Of a stretch of DNA of 14,073 nt, positions 1-5,968 are shown one piece after another (the first letter of the stretch is position 1; every line of letters begins with the position of its first letter). Under the pieces are notes generated by a model, which worked only from the letters and a program-made list of their open reading frames with translations, had not been told where the DNA came from and did not search any database. The position numbers and the translations under genes were made by a program. Origin of the DNA: Clostridiales bacterium (lineage in GTDB: Bacteria > Bacillota > Clostridia > Oscillospirales > JAAYXM01); assembly GCA_012515925.1 (NCBI GenBank), contig JAAYXM010000193.1:1-14073 (forward strand), written 5' to 3'.

Positions 1-64
1 CAGTCGGTAGAGCATGCGGCTGTTAACCGCAGGGTCGTTGGTTCGAGTCCAACTTGGGGAGCCA
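1..64 (+). tRNA. tRNA-Asn (GTT), 5' end cut by window edge
   Basis: The anticodon stem tgcgg/ccgca (15-19 with 27-31) encloses a 7-base loop with anticodon GTT at 22-24. The T arm gttgg/ccaac follows, then the 3' acceptor strand 54-60, discriminator G at 61 and an encoded CCA at 62-64. The first dozen or so bases, which hold the 5' acceptor strand, lie outside the window. Confidence 0.96.
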
Positions 65-77
65 CAACAAATTACTC

Positions 78-113
78 AAACCGCCCATTAGTCATTTGAC
101 TAATGGGCGGTTT
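78..113 (+). terminator. Rho-independent terminator of tRNA-Asn
   Basis: A perfect 16-bp inverted repeat (78-93 with 98-113) around a 4-base loop starts 14 bases after the tRNA CCA end. It ends in TTT followed by gttattg. The A-run on the left arm would let it work on both strands. Confidence 0.85.
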
Positions 114-191
114 GTTATTGGACTTTGTTTATGGATAAATCAATTCTATTTTATTTTGAGCCATCAATATTTCACTGTTGATAATCGAATA

Positions 192-217
192 AAGAGCAGG
201 CCCTTTGACCTGCTTTT
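192..217 (-). terminator. Terminator of hicAB
   Basis: The arms agcagg (195-200) and cctgct (209-214), extended by weaker A-T and G-T pairs, form a hairpin 8 bases past the hicB stop. On the minus strand it is followed by ctttatt. On the plus strand the T-run ttttctt follows, so it may be bidirectional. Confidence 0.65.
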
Positions 218-224
218 CTTTATG

Positions 225-608
225 TTATAATCCAAGGCGTTCCTTCAAAGCCTCTTGTAATACAGAAGAGAAATTGATATGCTTTTTTTCGGCTTCAATA
301 TTGAGCCATTCGGGTATAGTCAATGTCTTTTTAACAGGTTTGGTTTTACGTCTATACAGGTTGACATTAACGGAAACAAGAGAAGCAAAACTATTTGCGT
401 CACATTGTATAGATTTGATATCCGAGGGCGGTTGCGGCTTCAAATTGTTTTCTTCCAATGTGGAAAGATATAAACCTAATGCCTCTTGCGCAGACCGCAT
501 GGCTTCGGATAGAGTTTCGCCAAAAGTTTGACAGCCGTCTAAATCGGGAAACTCGACCCAATAAGAATTGTTTTCATGATGAAAAACGGCAGGATAAACT
601 GTCAGCAT
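225..608 (-). CDS. hicB: HicB-family antitoxin
   Basis: A 127-residue antitoxin of a type II toxin-antitoxin pair. The N-terminal half (about 1-60) is the degenerate RNase-H-like HicB fold, with the recognisable core FPDLDGCQTFGETLSEA (residues about 20-36) and a following helix SAQEALGLYL. The C-terminal 40 residues (KKTLTIPEWLNIEAEKK, then SSVLQEALKERL) fit a ribbon-helix-helix DNA-binding domain. HicB proteins of this layout bind and neutralise HicA and repress their own promoter. The ATG has a strong site (taggaggaga) 6 bases upstream. The gene lies 41 bases downstream of hicA, so both are probably one transcript starting at the palindromic promoter at 849-877. The order toxin then antitoxin is usual for hicAB. 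Confidence 0.93.
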   Translation of the reverse strand: MLTVYPAVFHHENNSYWVEFPDLDGCQTFGETLSEAMRSAQEALGLYLSTLEENNLKPQPPSDIKSIQCDANSFASLVSVNVNLYRRKTKPVKKTLTIPEWLNIEAEKKHINFSSVLQEALKERLGL

Positions 609-649
609 TATTATCTCCTCCTACGATTTATAGTATTGCAAACCGGAGA

Positions 650-826
650 CTATTTAAGTCCCGTCCGCTTCAGTATCAGATTTAGCAGGCCGGTTGGCAA
701 GTCTTTGTTGTGAACAGGTATTACTTCAATTTGGTTGCCTTTTTTAACTACGTGATGACTGCCTTTAATACGCACTATTCGCCAGCCGTTTTGCAGCATC
801 AGCTTTAGCAGGTCCTTATCCTTCAT
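650..826 (-). CDS. hicA: HicA-family mRNA interferase toxin
   Basis: A 58-residue HicA toxin, a small double-stranded-RNA-binding-like fold that cleaves translated mRNA in ribosome-independent fashion. Visible features are the N-terminal KDLLKLMLQNGW helix, the strand RIVRIKGSHHVV with the conserved G-S-H catalytic histidine (H24), and the C-terminal PVHNKDLPTGLLNLILKRTGL segment, all typical. I chose the ATG at 824-826 because gcagggaggg sits just upstream. An in-frame ATG at 842-844 lies almost on the predicted transcription start of the -10 box at 849-854, so it cannot have a usable ribosome binding site. The usual length (about 60 residues) and the intact histidine indicate an active toxin, paired with hicB downstream. 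Confidence 0.93.
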   Translation of the reverse strand: MKDKDLLKLMLQNGWRIVRIKGSHHVVKKGNQIEVIPVHNKDLPTGLLNLILKRTGLK

Positions 827-848
827 AAGCAACCCTCCCTGCAATAGT

Positions 849-877
849 ATTATAACACGTATAATACGTATTGTAAA
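849..877 (-). promoter_or_regulatory. hicAB promoter with a palindromic operator in the spacer
   Basis: On the minus strand a -35 box TTTACA (877-872) and a perfect -10 box TATAAT (854-849) are separated by exactly 17 bases. Those 17 bases (855-871, plus strand ACACGTATAATACGTAT) form a palindrome with one mismatched pair around a central base. A repressor bound there would block RNA polymerase. The ribbon-helix-helix tail of HicB is the obvious candidate ligand; this last step is inference from the family. Confidence 0.75.
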
Positions 878-900
878 TAGTTTAAATATATTATTTTTTA

Positions 901-929
901 TTGATTAGGTTGTATTAATATGCTAAAAT
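901..929 (+). promoter_or_regulatory. Sigma-A-type promoter of proB
   Basis: TTGATT at 901-906 and TAAAAT at 924-929 are separated by 17 bases. This predicts a start near 936 and a short leader of about 30 bases before the proB TTG codon. Confidence 0.6.
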
Positions 930-944
930 AAACGGAGTAAAAGA

Positions 945-995
945 ATGAAGGAAGGCGAAAAAGCTTGTTTAATTCGGCAAATATACGTCGAATAG
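945..995 (+). other. Possible 16-codon upstream ORF overlapping the proB start
   Basis: An ATG at 945 preceded by cggag (7-base spacing) opens a 16-codon frame, beginning MKEGEKACLIR, that runs across the proB TTG in another frame and stops at 993-995. Its start signal is at least as good as that of proB. It may be a coupling or leader peptide, or chance. It shows no similarity to the ProB N terminus, so it is not evidence for a frameshifted proB. Confidence 0.2.
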
Positions 996-1750
996 TCGTC
1001 AAGGTGGGCACATCCACGTTGACCCACGGAACCGGAAGATTAAATCTGAAGAGAATCGAGACGCTCGCAAAGATATTAGCGGATATAAAAAACTCGGGAT
1101 TGGATGTTGTGCTTGTCACCTCGGGCGCTATCGGCGTCGGCATGAGCAAGCTCGGAATGACGGTCAGACCCCGGGAACTCAAATTTAAACAGGCGGCGGC
1201 CGCGGTCGGGCAGTGCAAGCTCATGCATATTTACGACGAGTTCTTTATCGGCTACGGGCAGATTATCGGGCAGATACTTATTACGCGTGATGATATCGAC
1301 CAGCCGGAGCGGCGCGAGCGTATTATTGACACGTTCAGCGCGCTGTTCGAGCTCGGCTCAATCCCGATAGTCAACGAAAACGACTCGACCGGCGTTGAAG
1401 AAATACTATTCGGCGATAACGACACGCTGTCCGCGGAGGTCGCGAAGCTAAGCAACGCCGACCTTCTTATAATACTTACGGATATCGACGGCTTATACGA
1501 CGATGACCCGCATAAAAACGGCGACGCGAAGATAATCCGTGAGGTGTCGGAAATCGACGACGAAATACTCTGCTGCGCGGGCGGAGCGGGAAGCGAGCTC
1601 GGTACGGGCGGTATGGTGACAAAGCTACAGGCGGCCAAGCTTTGTATCCAAAATAAAATCCCGATGGTTATCACAAACGGTGCGCGTCTCGAGGAAATTT
1701 ACGATATTTTACAGGGCAAAATCAGCGGTACGTTATTTCAGGCCGAATAA
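965..1750 (+). CDS. proB: Glutamate 5-kinase (short form, no PUA domain)
   Basis: A cytoplasmic amino-acid kinase that phosphorylates L-glutamate with ATP to gamma-glutamyl phosphate, the first committed step of proline synthesis. The 261 residues hold the amino-acid-kinase fold: RIVVKVGTSTLT (residues 9-20) with the phosphate-binding Lys13, VTSGAIGVG (51-59), the substrate loop VNENDSTG, the GDNDTLSA motif and the nucleotide-binding LTDIDGLYDDDP segment, then GTGGMVTKLQAA. The C-terminal PUA domain of the about 367-residue E. coli enzyme is absent, as in many clostridial ProBs. TTG at 965 is the only in-frame start after the stop codon at 938-940; ggaagg lies 9 bases upstream. The partner proA (glutamate-5-semialdehyde dehydrogenase) is not in the window. 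A strong terminator follows, so transcription is probably monocistronic here. Proline feedback control is known for the family but cannot be judged from the sequence. Confidence 0.94.
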   Translation: MFNSANIRRIVVKVGTSTLTHGTGRLNLKRIETLAKILADIKNSGLDVVLVTSGAIGVGMSKLGMTVRPRELKFKQAAAAVGQCKLMHIYDEFFIGYGQIIGQILITRDDIDQPERRERIIDTFSALFELGSIPIVNENDSTGVEEILFGDNDTLSAEVAKLSNADLLIILTDIDGLYDDDPHKNGDAKIIREVSEIDDEILCCAGGAGSELGTGGMVTKLQAAKLCIQNKIPMVITNGARLEEIYDILQGKISGTLFQAE

Positions 1751-1759
1751 ATAAAAATA

Positions 1760-1807
1760 AATAATGACGGGGCTTGTGCCGATAGGTGCACAAGCCCCGT
1801 CATTATT
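1760..1807 (+). terminator. Strong terminator between proB and spoIIP
   Basis: A perfect 20-bp inverted repeat (1760-1779 with 1788-1807) around an 8-base loop begins 9 bases after the proB stop. The plus-strand arm ends in cattatt. On the minus strand the hairpin is followed by a long T-rich run, so it could also stop opposing transcription. Confidence 0.88.
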
Positions 1808-1868
1808 CGGGCGGGATATAAATATAATTATAGAGTATGGAAATATAACGCGCCGGAGGTCATATAAA

Positions 1869-3023
1869 ATGCGGATACGACGTGGAGTCATTATTGCAAG
1901 GCATGGTTTTCTTTTCAGGGTTGCGGTGCTGATTGTGCTTGTTTCGCTCGCGGTGCGCACGGCGGGCGGACGGATAAACGGGTTTATTACCGGATGCCTG
2001 CTTAATCTCGCGGAAAGGCCGGGATTCGCGGAGACCGCGATTTCAAGCAACCTTGCCGGCGGGAGGGGGACATATAACAATCAGGACAAATGGGTATCCG
2101 TATTTAAATCCGAGAGCGCCGTGCATACGTTTTCCGCGACCGATGCCGAGGATATGGCCGAAACGGAGGAGTCGGCGGATGATGAGTTAATACCCTGGCC
2201 GATTATCGACAATTCCGGCGAAAAAGACAGCTTTCCGATTCAGACGATCAGCATAAACCCCGTTTCGGAAAACGGGTATGAGGTCTATGACAAAATATAC
2301 TTAAAAAACGATTCCGACAAAAAAATCGATTTGAAATACCTTACGGGGACCAAACTGCCGTTTGCGCTCAAGGGCAAGGGCCCGCATGTGCTTATCGTCC
2401 ATACGCACGGCAGCGAATCATATTTCCCGGACGGGAAGGACACATACACGCCGACGGACGTCGAGCGCACCGAGGATAAAAGATACAATGTAATCAGGGT
2501 CGGGGACGAATTGGAGACGGTTTTGAAAAAAGCCGGAATCAGCGTTGTACACGACAGGAATATCTACGACAGCCCGTCCTATAACGGTTCGTACACAAGG
2601 ACGCTTGCGGCGATAACCGAGCAAATGAGAAAAACACCCTCAATCAAGGCGGTTATCGACATACACAGGGACGCGATGACCACCAAAGAGGGTGTAAAAT
2701 ACAGGACAATCGCTGAAATCGACGGAAAAAACGCGGCGCAAATCATGATAGTGATGGGGACCGGCGAAAGCGGGCTTCCGCATCCGAACTGGGCGGAAAA
2801 CCTGAAGCTCGCGCTGCGTCTGCAAAACAGAGTGCAGGGCAAGTACCCGGGGCTTATGCGCCCCGTCAGCCTGCGCAAGGAACGTTTTAACATGCATGTT
2901 ACAACGGGCTCGATGCTTATTGAGGTGGGCACGTCCGCCAACACGCTGCAGGAAGCGTTACACGCAATCCGGCTGTTCGGCGGCGAGCTCGCGGAAATCC
3001 TGAAATCCGCAAAGTCGCAGTAA
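1869..3023 (+). CDS. spoIIP: Stage II sporulation protein P (peptidoglycan amidase/endopeptidase)
   Basis: SpoIIP acts at the sporulation septum with SpoIID and SpoIIM (the DMP complex). It cleaves peptidoglycan stem peptides and cross-links so that the mother-cell membrane can engulf the forespore. The 384 residues begin with a short basic stretch and one membrane segment (about 14-30), then a low-complexity acidic linker (about 85-120). The SpoIIP catalytic domain follows (about 170-384), with the conserved HTHGSESYF (H178 and H180), VIDIHRDA (H266) and MLIEVGTSANTLQEA (E352) motifs of the zinc-amidase-like fold. I start at the ATG at 1869 because cggaggt lies 8 bases upstream; a longer in-frame reading from 1764 would run through the terminator hairpin and spoil the N-terminal membrane anchor. 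The gene stands alone, without gpr, and converges on mnmE 21 bases away. Mother-cell sigma-E control is usual for the family, but I see no convincing sigma-E site. Confidence 0.94.
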   Translation: MRIRRGVIIARHGFLFRVAVLIVLVSLAVRTAGGRINGFITGCLLNLAERPGFAETAISSNLAGGRGTYNNQDKWVSVFKSESAVHTFSATDAEDMAETEESADDELIPWPIIDNSGEKDSFPIQTISINPVSENGYEVYDKIYLKNDSDKKIDLKYLTGTKLPFALKGKGPHVLIVHTHGSESYFPDGKDTYTPTDVERTEDKRYNVIRVGDELETVLKKAGISVVHDRNIYDSPSYNGSYTRTLAAITEQMRKTPSIKAVIDIHRDAMTTKEGVKYRTIAEIDGKNAAQIMIVMGTGESGLPHPNWAENLKLALRLQNRVQGKYPGLMRPVSLRKERFNMHVTTGSMLIEVGTSANTLQEALHAIRLFGGELAEILKSAKSQ

Positions 3024-3044
3024 GGCGCGGAAAGTCTGTACCCT

Positions 3045-4406
3045 TCATTTTCCGACACAAAAGCGCTCGAATATCCGGCGGATTACTTCTTCGGAAGCCG
3101 ACTTGCCCGTAAGCTCGTTTAACTCGTTTATCGCGTCCTCAATGTCGGCCGCGGCGAGGTCGGGCGTAAGACCCGAAGCAAGAGCCTTCCGCGCAGAGAC
3201 GCACATTTCCGCCGCCCGGCGGAGCGAATGCGCGTGGCGCGGGTTTGTTACGGTTTCCCCGCAAAACGGGATTCCGGATATATTAAACGTATCGCGTATC
3301 AGATCCGAAAGCGCGTCAAAGCCGGTTTTATCGAGCGCGCTCACCCGGCAGATATTCGCGCCGAATTTCCGCTCTAAAACCCGTATATCAACCGCCTGCG
3401 TCAAATCCGATTTATTTATTACCGCTATCGCTTTTCTGCCGGATATGATTTCGATAATGCTTTGGTCCTCGTCGCTCAAGGGCCTTGAACCGTCAAATAC
3501 CGCGAGTATAAGCCCGGCCTCCCGTGCCGCGGCCTCAGAGCGCTTGACTCCCAGTTTTTCAACCGGCTCATCGGTATGGCGTATGCCCGCGGTGTCAATC
3601 AGGCGGAGCTTTATCTCGCCGAGTGAATAAACCTCCTCGACCGTGTCGCGCGTCGTGCCCTCAAGCTCGGTGACGATGCTGCGCTCAAAGCCGAGTATCG
3701 TATTGAGGACCGAGGATTTTCCGACATTAGGCCTGCCGATTATCGCGCATTTGACTCCTTCACGTATTAAACGCCCGCTGTTATACGAATCGGATAACTT
3801 ACTAAGCTCGCTAATTACCCTGTCGAGTTCGGCTGTTTGCGTATTAATGCCTGTCTCTTCGATTTCGTCGTCGGGGTAGTCCACATACGCGTAAAACTCC
3901 GACAGCAAATCCACAAGCGCGTCATGGACGGCAAGAATGCGCGCGCCGAAAACGCCCTGTATCTGCGCCGCCGCGTTTTTCGCCGCGGCTTTCGTATCGG
4001 AATCAATTAGGTCAATTACCGCTTCCGCCTGGGTTAAATCAAGCCTGTTGTTTAAAAAAGCGCGTCTTGTGAATTCGCCGGGCTTCGCGGGCCGGGCTCC
4101 CGCGGCAAACGCCGAGGCAAGAAGCTCCTTAAGAACGGCGAGCGAACCATGACAGTATAGTTCGATCATGTTCCCGCCCGTATAGCTTCCGGGCGCGCGA
4201 AAATAAACCGCAAGCCCCCGGTCTATTACATCGCCCGCCGCGTCGAGCATTTCCCCGAAGCACATAAGACACGGGTTTTCGGACAAGGGCTTTCGGCTTC
4301 TGAACACCTTCGCCGCGATATCGAGCACATTATCGCCGTCAAGCCTGATTATGCCTATCGCGCTTCTGGCGGGAGCCGTCGCAATCGCGGCTATCGTATC
4401 CGTCAT
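3045..4406 (-). CDS. mnmE: tRNA uridine-5-carboxymethylaminomethyl(34) synthesis GTPase MnmE (TrmE)
   Basis: With MnmG, MnmE builds (carboxymethyl)aminomethyl groups on the wobble uridine of tRNAs that read NNA/NNG split codon boxes, using a formyl-THF-type folate, FAD and GTP. In the 453 residues, the folate-binding N domain has APARSAIGIIRLDG (11-24) and the SYTGGNMIELYCHG stretch (74-87). KPGEFTRRAFLNNRLDLTQAEAV (108-130) follows, split here only by numbering. The central GTPase domain has the P loop GRPNVGKSS (224-232), switch I GTTRDT, DTAGI (271-275) and NKSD. The C-terminal CVGK (450-453) holds the essential cysteine. The start follows gaggtg 6 bases upstream of the ATG at 4404-4406. 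Unusually, mnmG, jag, yidC, rnpA and rpmH are not adjacent. Instead the gene follows two tRNAs, probably on one transcript. Confidence 0.96.
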   Translation of the reverse strand: MTDTIAAIATAPARSAIGIIRLDGDNVLDIAAKVFRSRKPLSENPCLMCFGEMLDAAGDVIDRGLAVYFRAPGSYTGGNMIELYCHGSLAVLKELLASAFAAGARPAKPGEFTRRAFLNNRLDLTQAEAVIDLIDSDTKAAAKNAAAQIQGVFGARILAVHDALVDLLSEFYAYVDYPDDEIEETGINTQTAELDRVISELSKLSDSYNSGRLIREGVKCAIIGRPNVGKSSVLNTILGFERSIVTELEGTTRDTVEEVYSLGEIKLRLIDTAGIRHTDEPVEKLGVKRSEAAAREAGLILAVFDGSRPLSDEDQSIIEIISGRKAIAVINKSDLTQAVDIRVLERKFGANICRVSALDKTGFDALSDLIRDTFNISGIPFCGETVTNPRHAHSLRRAAEMCVSARKALASGLTPDLAAADIEDAINELNELTGKSASEEVIRRIFERFCVGK

Positions 4407-4430
4407 GGTAATCACCTCGCAAACAGTAAT

Positions 4431-4452
4431 GCGCGCACCTCTCGGTGCACGC
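4431..4452 (-). promoter_or_regulatory. GNRA-capped hairpin in the mnmE leader
   Basis: Read on the minus strand, a 9-bp stem gcgtgcacc/ggtgcgcgc is closed by a GAGA (GNRA-type) tetraloop, with every pair formed if one G-U wobble is allowed. On the plus strand the same position would be a C-A mismatch. This asymmetry suggests an RNA structure in the mnmE transcript. It lies 24 bases before the mnmE start and 21 bases after the tRNA-Gly end. No T-run follows, so it is more likely a processing or translation-control element than a terminator. Confidence 0.45.
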
Positions 4453-4473
4453 ATTATAAGTTTTATATGCATG

Positions 4474-4547
4474 TGGAGCAGGTGATGGGAATCGAACCCA
4501 CGCTACCAGCTTGGGAAGCTGGAGTTCTGCCATTGAACTACACCTGC
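4474..4547 (-). tRNA. tRNA-Gly (TCC)
   Basis: A 74-base tRNA with encoded CCA (4474-4476 in complement) and acceptor stem GCAGGTG/CACCTGC. It has a D arm with the short glycine-type loop, an anticodon stem CCAGC/GCTGG around loop TTCCCAA (anticodon TCC), and a T arm with GGTTCGATTCC. It lies 2 bases downstream of tRNA-Thr. Its U34 wobble base is a known class of MnmE/MnmG target. Confidence 0.96.
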
Positions 4548-4549
4548 AT

Positions 4550-4625
4550 TGGAGCTGAAGATGGGAATCGAACCCATGACCTCATCATTACGAGTGATGT
4601 GCTCTACCGACTGAGCTACTTCAGC
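4550..4625 (-). tRNA. tRNA-Thr (CGT)
   Basis: A 76-base tRNA with encoded CCA and acceptor stem GCTGAAG/CTTCAGC. The anticodon stem CATCA/TGATG surrounds loop CTCGTAA (anticodon CGT), and the T-loop is TTCGATT. It is first in the tRNA-Thr, tRNA-Gly, mnmE row behind the promoter at 4665-4693. Confidence 0.96.
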
Positions 4626-4664
4626 TAATATCGGCCCGAAATGCTTTATACAGCAAGCTTTTAT

Positions 4665-4693
4665 ATTATAATATGAAAAGCGCCTTTCGTCAA
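4665..4693 (-). promoter_or_regulatory. Strong promoter for the tRNA-Thr/tRNA-Gly/mnmE unit
   Basis: On the minus strand TTGACG (4693-4688), a 17-base spacer and a perfect TATAAT (4670-4665) lie about 40 bases before the tRNA-Thr 5' end. This near-consensus sigma-A promoter is the only clear one upstream of the two tRNAs and mnmE. Confidence 0.8.
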
Positions 4694-4770
4694 CGGGAAT
4701 TTTATATTTTCCGCATACCCGTACTAATTGATAGTTTTTGTATATTCCCATTCTTTTTAAGGAGGGGGGT

Positions 4771-4818
4771 ATGCGGCAATTTATTTTCGGTTTACAGGGG
4801 AACGTTTATAAGTTATAA
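4771..4818 (+). CDS. Possible 15-codon small ORF upstream of prfB
   Basis: An ATG at 4771 is preceded by aaggagggggg, the best Shine-Dalgarno match in the intergenic region, 5-6 bases upstream. It opens a 15-codon frame, MRQFIFGLQGNVYKL, ending with TAA at 4816-4818. The frame covers the predicted prfB promoter (4791-4819), so it would need a transcript starting further upstream; TTGATA at 4728 has no good -10 partner. I do not recognise the peptide. It could be a real micro-protein, a leader, or chance. Confidence 0.25.
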   Translation: MRQFIFGLQGNVYKL

Positions 4819-4819
4819 T
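4791..4819 (+). promoter_or_regulatory. Sigma-A-type promoter of prfB
   Basis: TTTACA at 4791-4796 and a perfect TATAAT at 4814-4819 are separated by 17 bases. The predicted start near 4826 leaves a leader of about 30 bases that contains the gggagg site used by prfB. Confidence 0.75.
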
Positions 4820-4855
4820 ATTCGTTAGGATTTTCATTACGGGAGGCATTGTATA

Positions 4856-5968
4856 TTGTTAGAGCTTGACGAATTAAAGATCAGTTTGAACGCGCTTGAT
4901 GAACCGCTTAAACAGCTGTATTCTGCGCTTAATATAAAAGCCTGCGGAGCCGAGCTCGCTAAGCTTGAAAAGGAAACCGAGTCGGACGGGTTCTGGTCGG
5001 ATCTGGAGAATTCGCAGAAGGTTTTAAAACAGATAAAAAAGCTTAAATCAAAGCTTGAAGAATACGGGAGTATCGAACGCCTGCTTGACGACGCGAGAAC
5101 CCTGTACGAGATGGCCGAGGAGGAGCAGGAGCCGGAGCTTGCGGGTGAAATCCTTGATTTAATTACGAAGATTGAAGACGAGATAGAAAAAGCCCGCCTG
5201 TCTACGCTTCTGACGGGCGAGTACGACGGCAACAACGCGATACTGAGCTTTCACGCGGGCGCGGGCGGAACCGAGGCGCAGGACTGGGCCGAAATGCTTT
5301 ACCGTATGTATACGCGCTGGGCCGAGCGCCACGGCTTTACGTACAAGATATTGGATTATCTTGACGGCGACGAGGCGGGACTGAAATCCGCGAGCATACT
5401 GATTGAAGGTGAAAACGCGTTCGGATATTTGAAAAGCGAAGCCGGCGTGCACCGGCTTGTCCGCATTTCTCCGTTCGACGCGTCCGGCCGGCGGCACACG
5501 TCGTTCGCGGCAATCGAGGTTATGCCGGAAATAACCGACGATATCGAAATAGAAATCCGGGATGACGACCTTCGCGTCGATACGTACCGTTCGAGCGGCG
5601 CGGGGGGACAGCATGTCAATAAAACCGAATCCGCCGTCAGGATTACGCACATACCCACCGGGATTGTGGTCGCGTGCCAGAACGAGCGCAGCCAGCACCA
5701 GAACCGTGAGGTCGCGCTCAGGATGCTAAAGTCCAAGCTGCTCGAGATTAAGGAGCGCGAAAACCTTGAGAAAATCGAGGATATAAAGGGCGAGCAGAAG
5801 TTTATCGAGTGGGGCAGCCAGATTCGCTCTTACGTGTTTATGCCGTATACGTTAGCCAAGGACCACCGGACGGGACATGAAAACGGCAATATAAACGCGG
5901 TTATGGACGGCGACATTGACGGGTTCATCAACGCGTATTTAACCATGAAGGCCGCGCGGGAGCTATAG
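4856..5968 (+). CDS. prfB: Peptide chain release factor 2 (RF2), frameshift-free
   Basis: RF2 reads UGA and UAA stop codons in the ribosomal A site and triggers peptide release. In the 370 residues, an N-terminal helical domain 1 (about 1-110) is followed by FHAGAGGTEAQDWAEML (about 132-148), typical of class I release factors. The stop-codon-reading SPF tripeptide is at 205-207 and the catalytic GGQ at 250-252 (SSGAGGQHVNKTESAVR), the same numbering as E. coli RF2. Most bacterial prfB genes carry an in-frame UGA and a programmed +1 shift near codon 25. Here the corresponding region (LKQLYSALNIK, 18-28) is open and has no CTTTGA-type site, so this autoregulation is absent. The TTG start at 4856 follows gggagg with 9 bases spacing; no better in-frame start is visible. 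The gene overlaps the end of the convergent downstream gene by 6 bases. The usual neighbour secA is absent. Confidence 0.96.
   Translation: MLELDELKISLNALDEPLKQLYSALNIKACGAELAKLEKETESDGFWSDLENSQKVLKQIKKLKSKLEEYGSIERLLDDARTLYEMAEEEQEPELAGEILDLITKIEDEIEKARLSTLLTGEYDGNNAILSFHAGAGGTEAQDWAEMLYRMYTRWAERHGFTYKILDYLDGDEAGLKSASILIEGENAFGYLKSEAGVHRLVRISPFDASGRRHTSFAAIEVMPEITDDIEIEIRDDDLRVDTYRSSGAGGQHVNKTESAVRITHIPTGIVVACQNERSQHQNREVALRMLKSKLLEIKERENLEKIEDIKGEQKFIEWGSQIRSYVFMPYTLAKDHRTGHENGNINAVMDGDIDGFINAYLTMKAAREL

Noticed and set aside
827..844. Earlier ATG for HicA at 842-844
   Set aside because: It lies at the predicted transcription start of the hicAB promoter, whereas the ATG at 824-826 has an adjacent Shine-Dalgarno.
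1252..1674. Long antisense open frames within proB, prfB, mnmE and the hydrogenase-like gene
   Set aside because: They lack ribosome sites, are rich in Ser/Arg as expected for reverse readings of these genes, and match no family.
1764..1868. N-terminal extension of SpoIIP by 35 codons
   Set aside because: It runs through the proB terminator hairpin and lacks a ribosome site. The ATG at 1869 has a good site and gives a normal membrane anchor.
3024..3056. Weak stem CGGAAA/TTTCCG between spoIIP and mnmE as a shared terminator
   Set aside because: Only 6 bp with a 15-base loop, overlapping the mnmE end and without a T-run; too weak to call.
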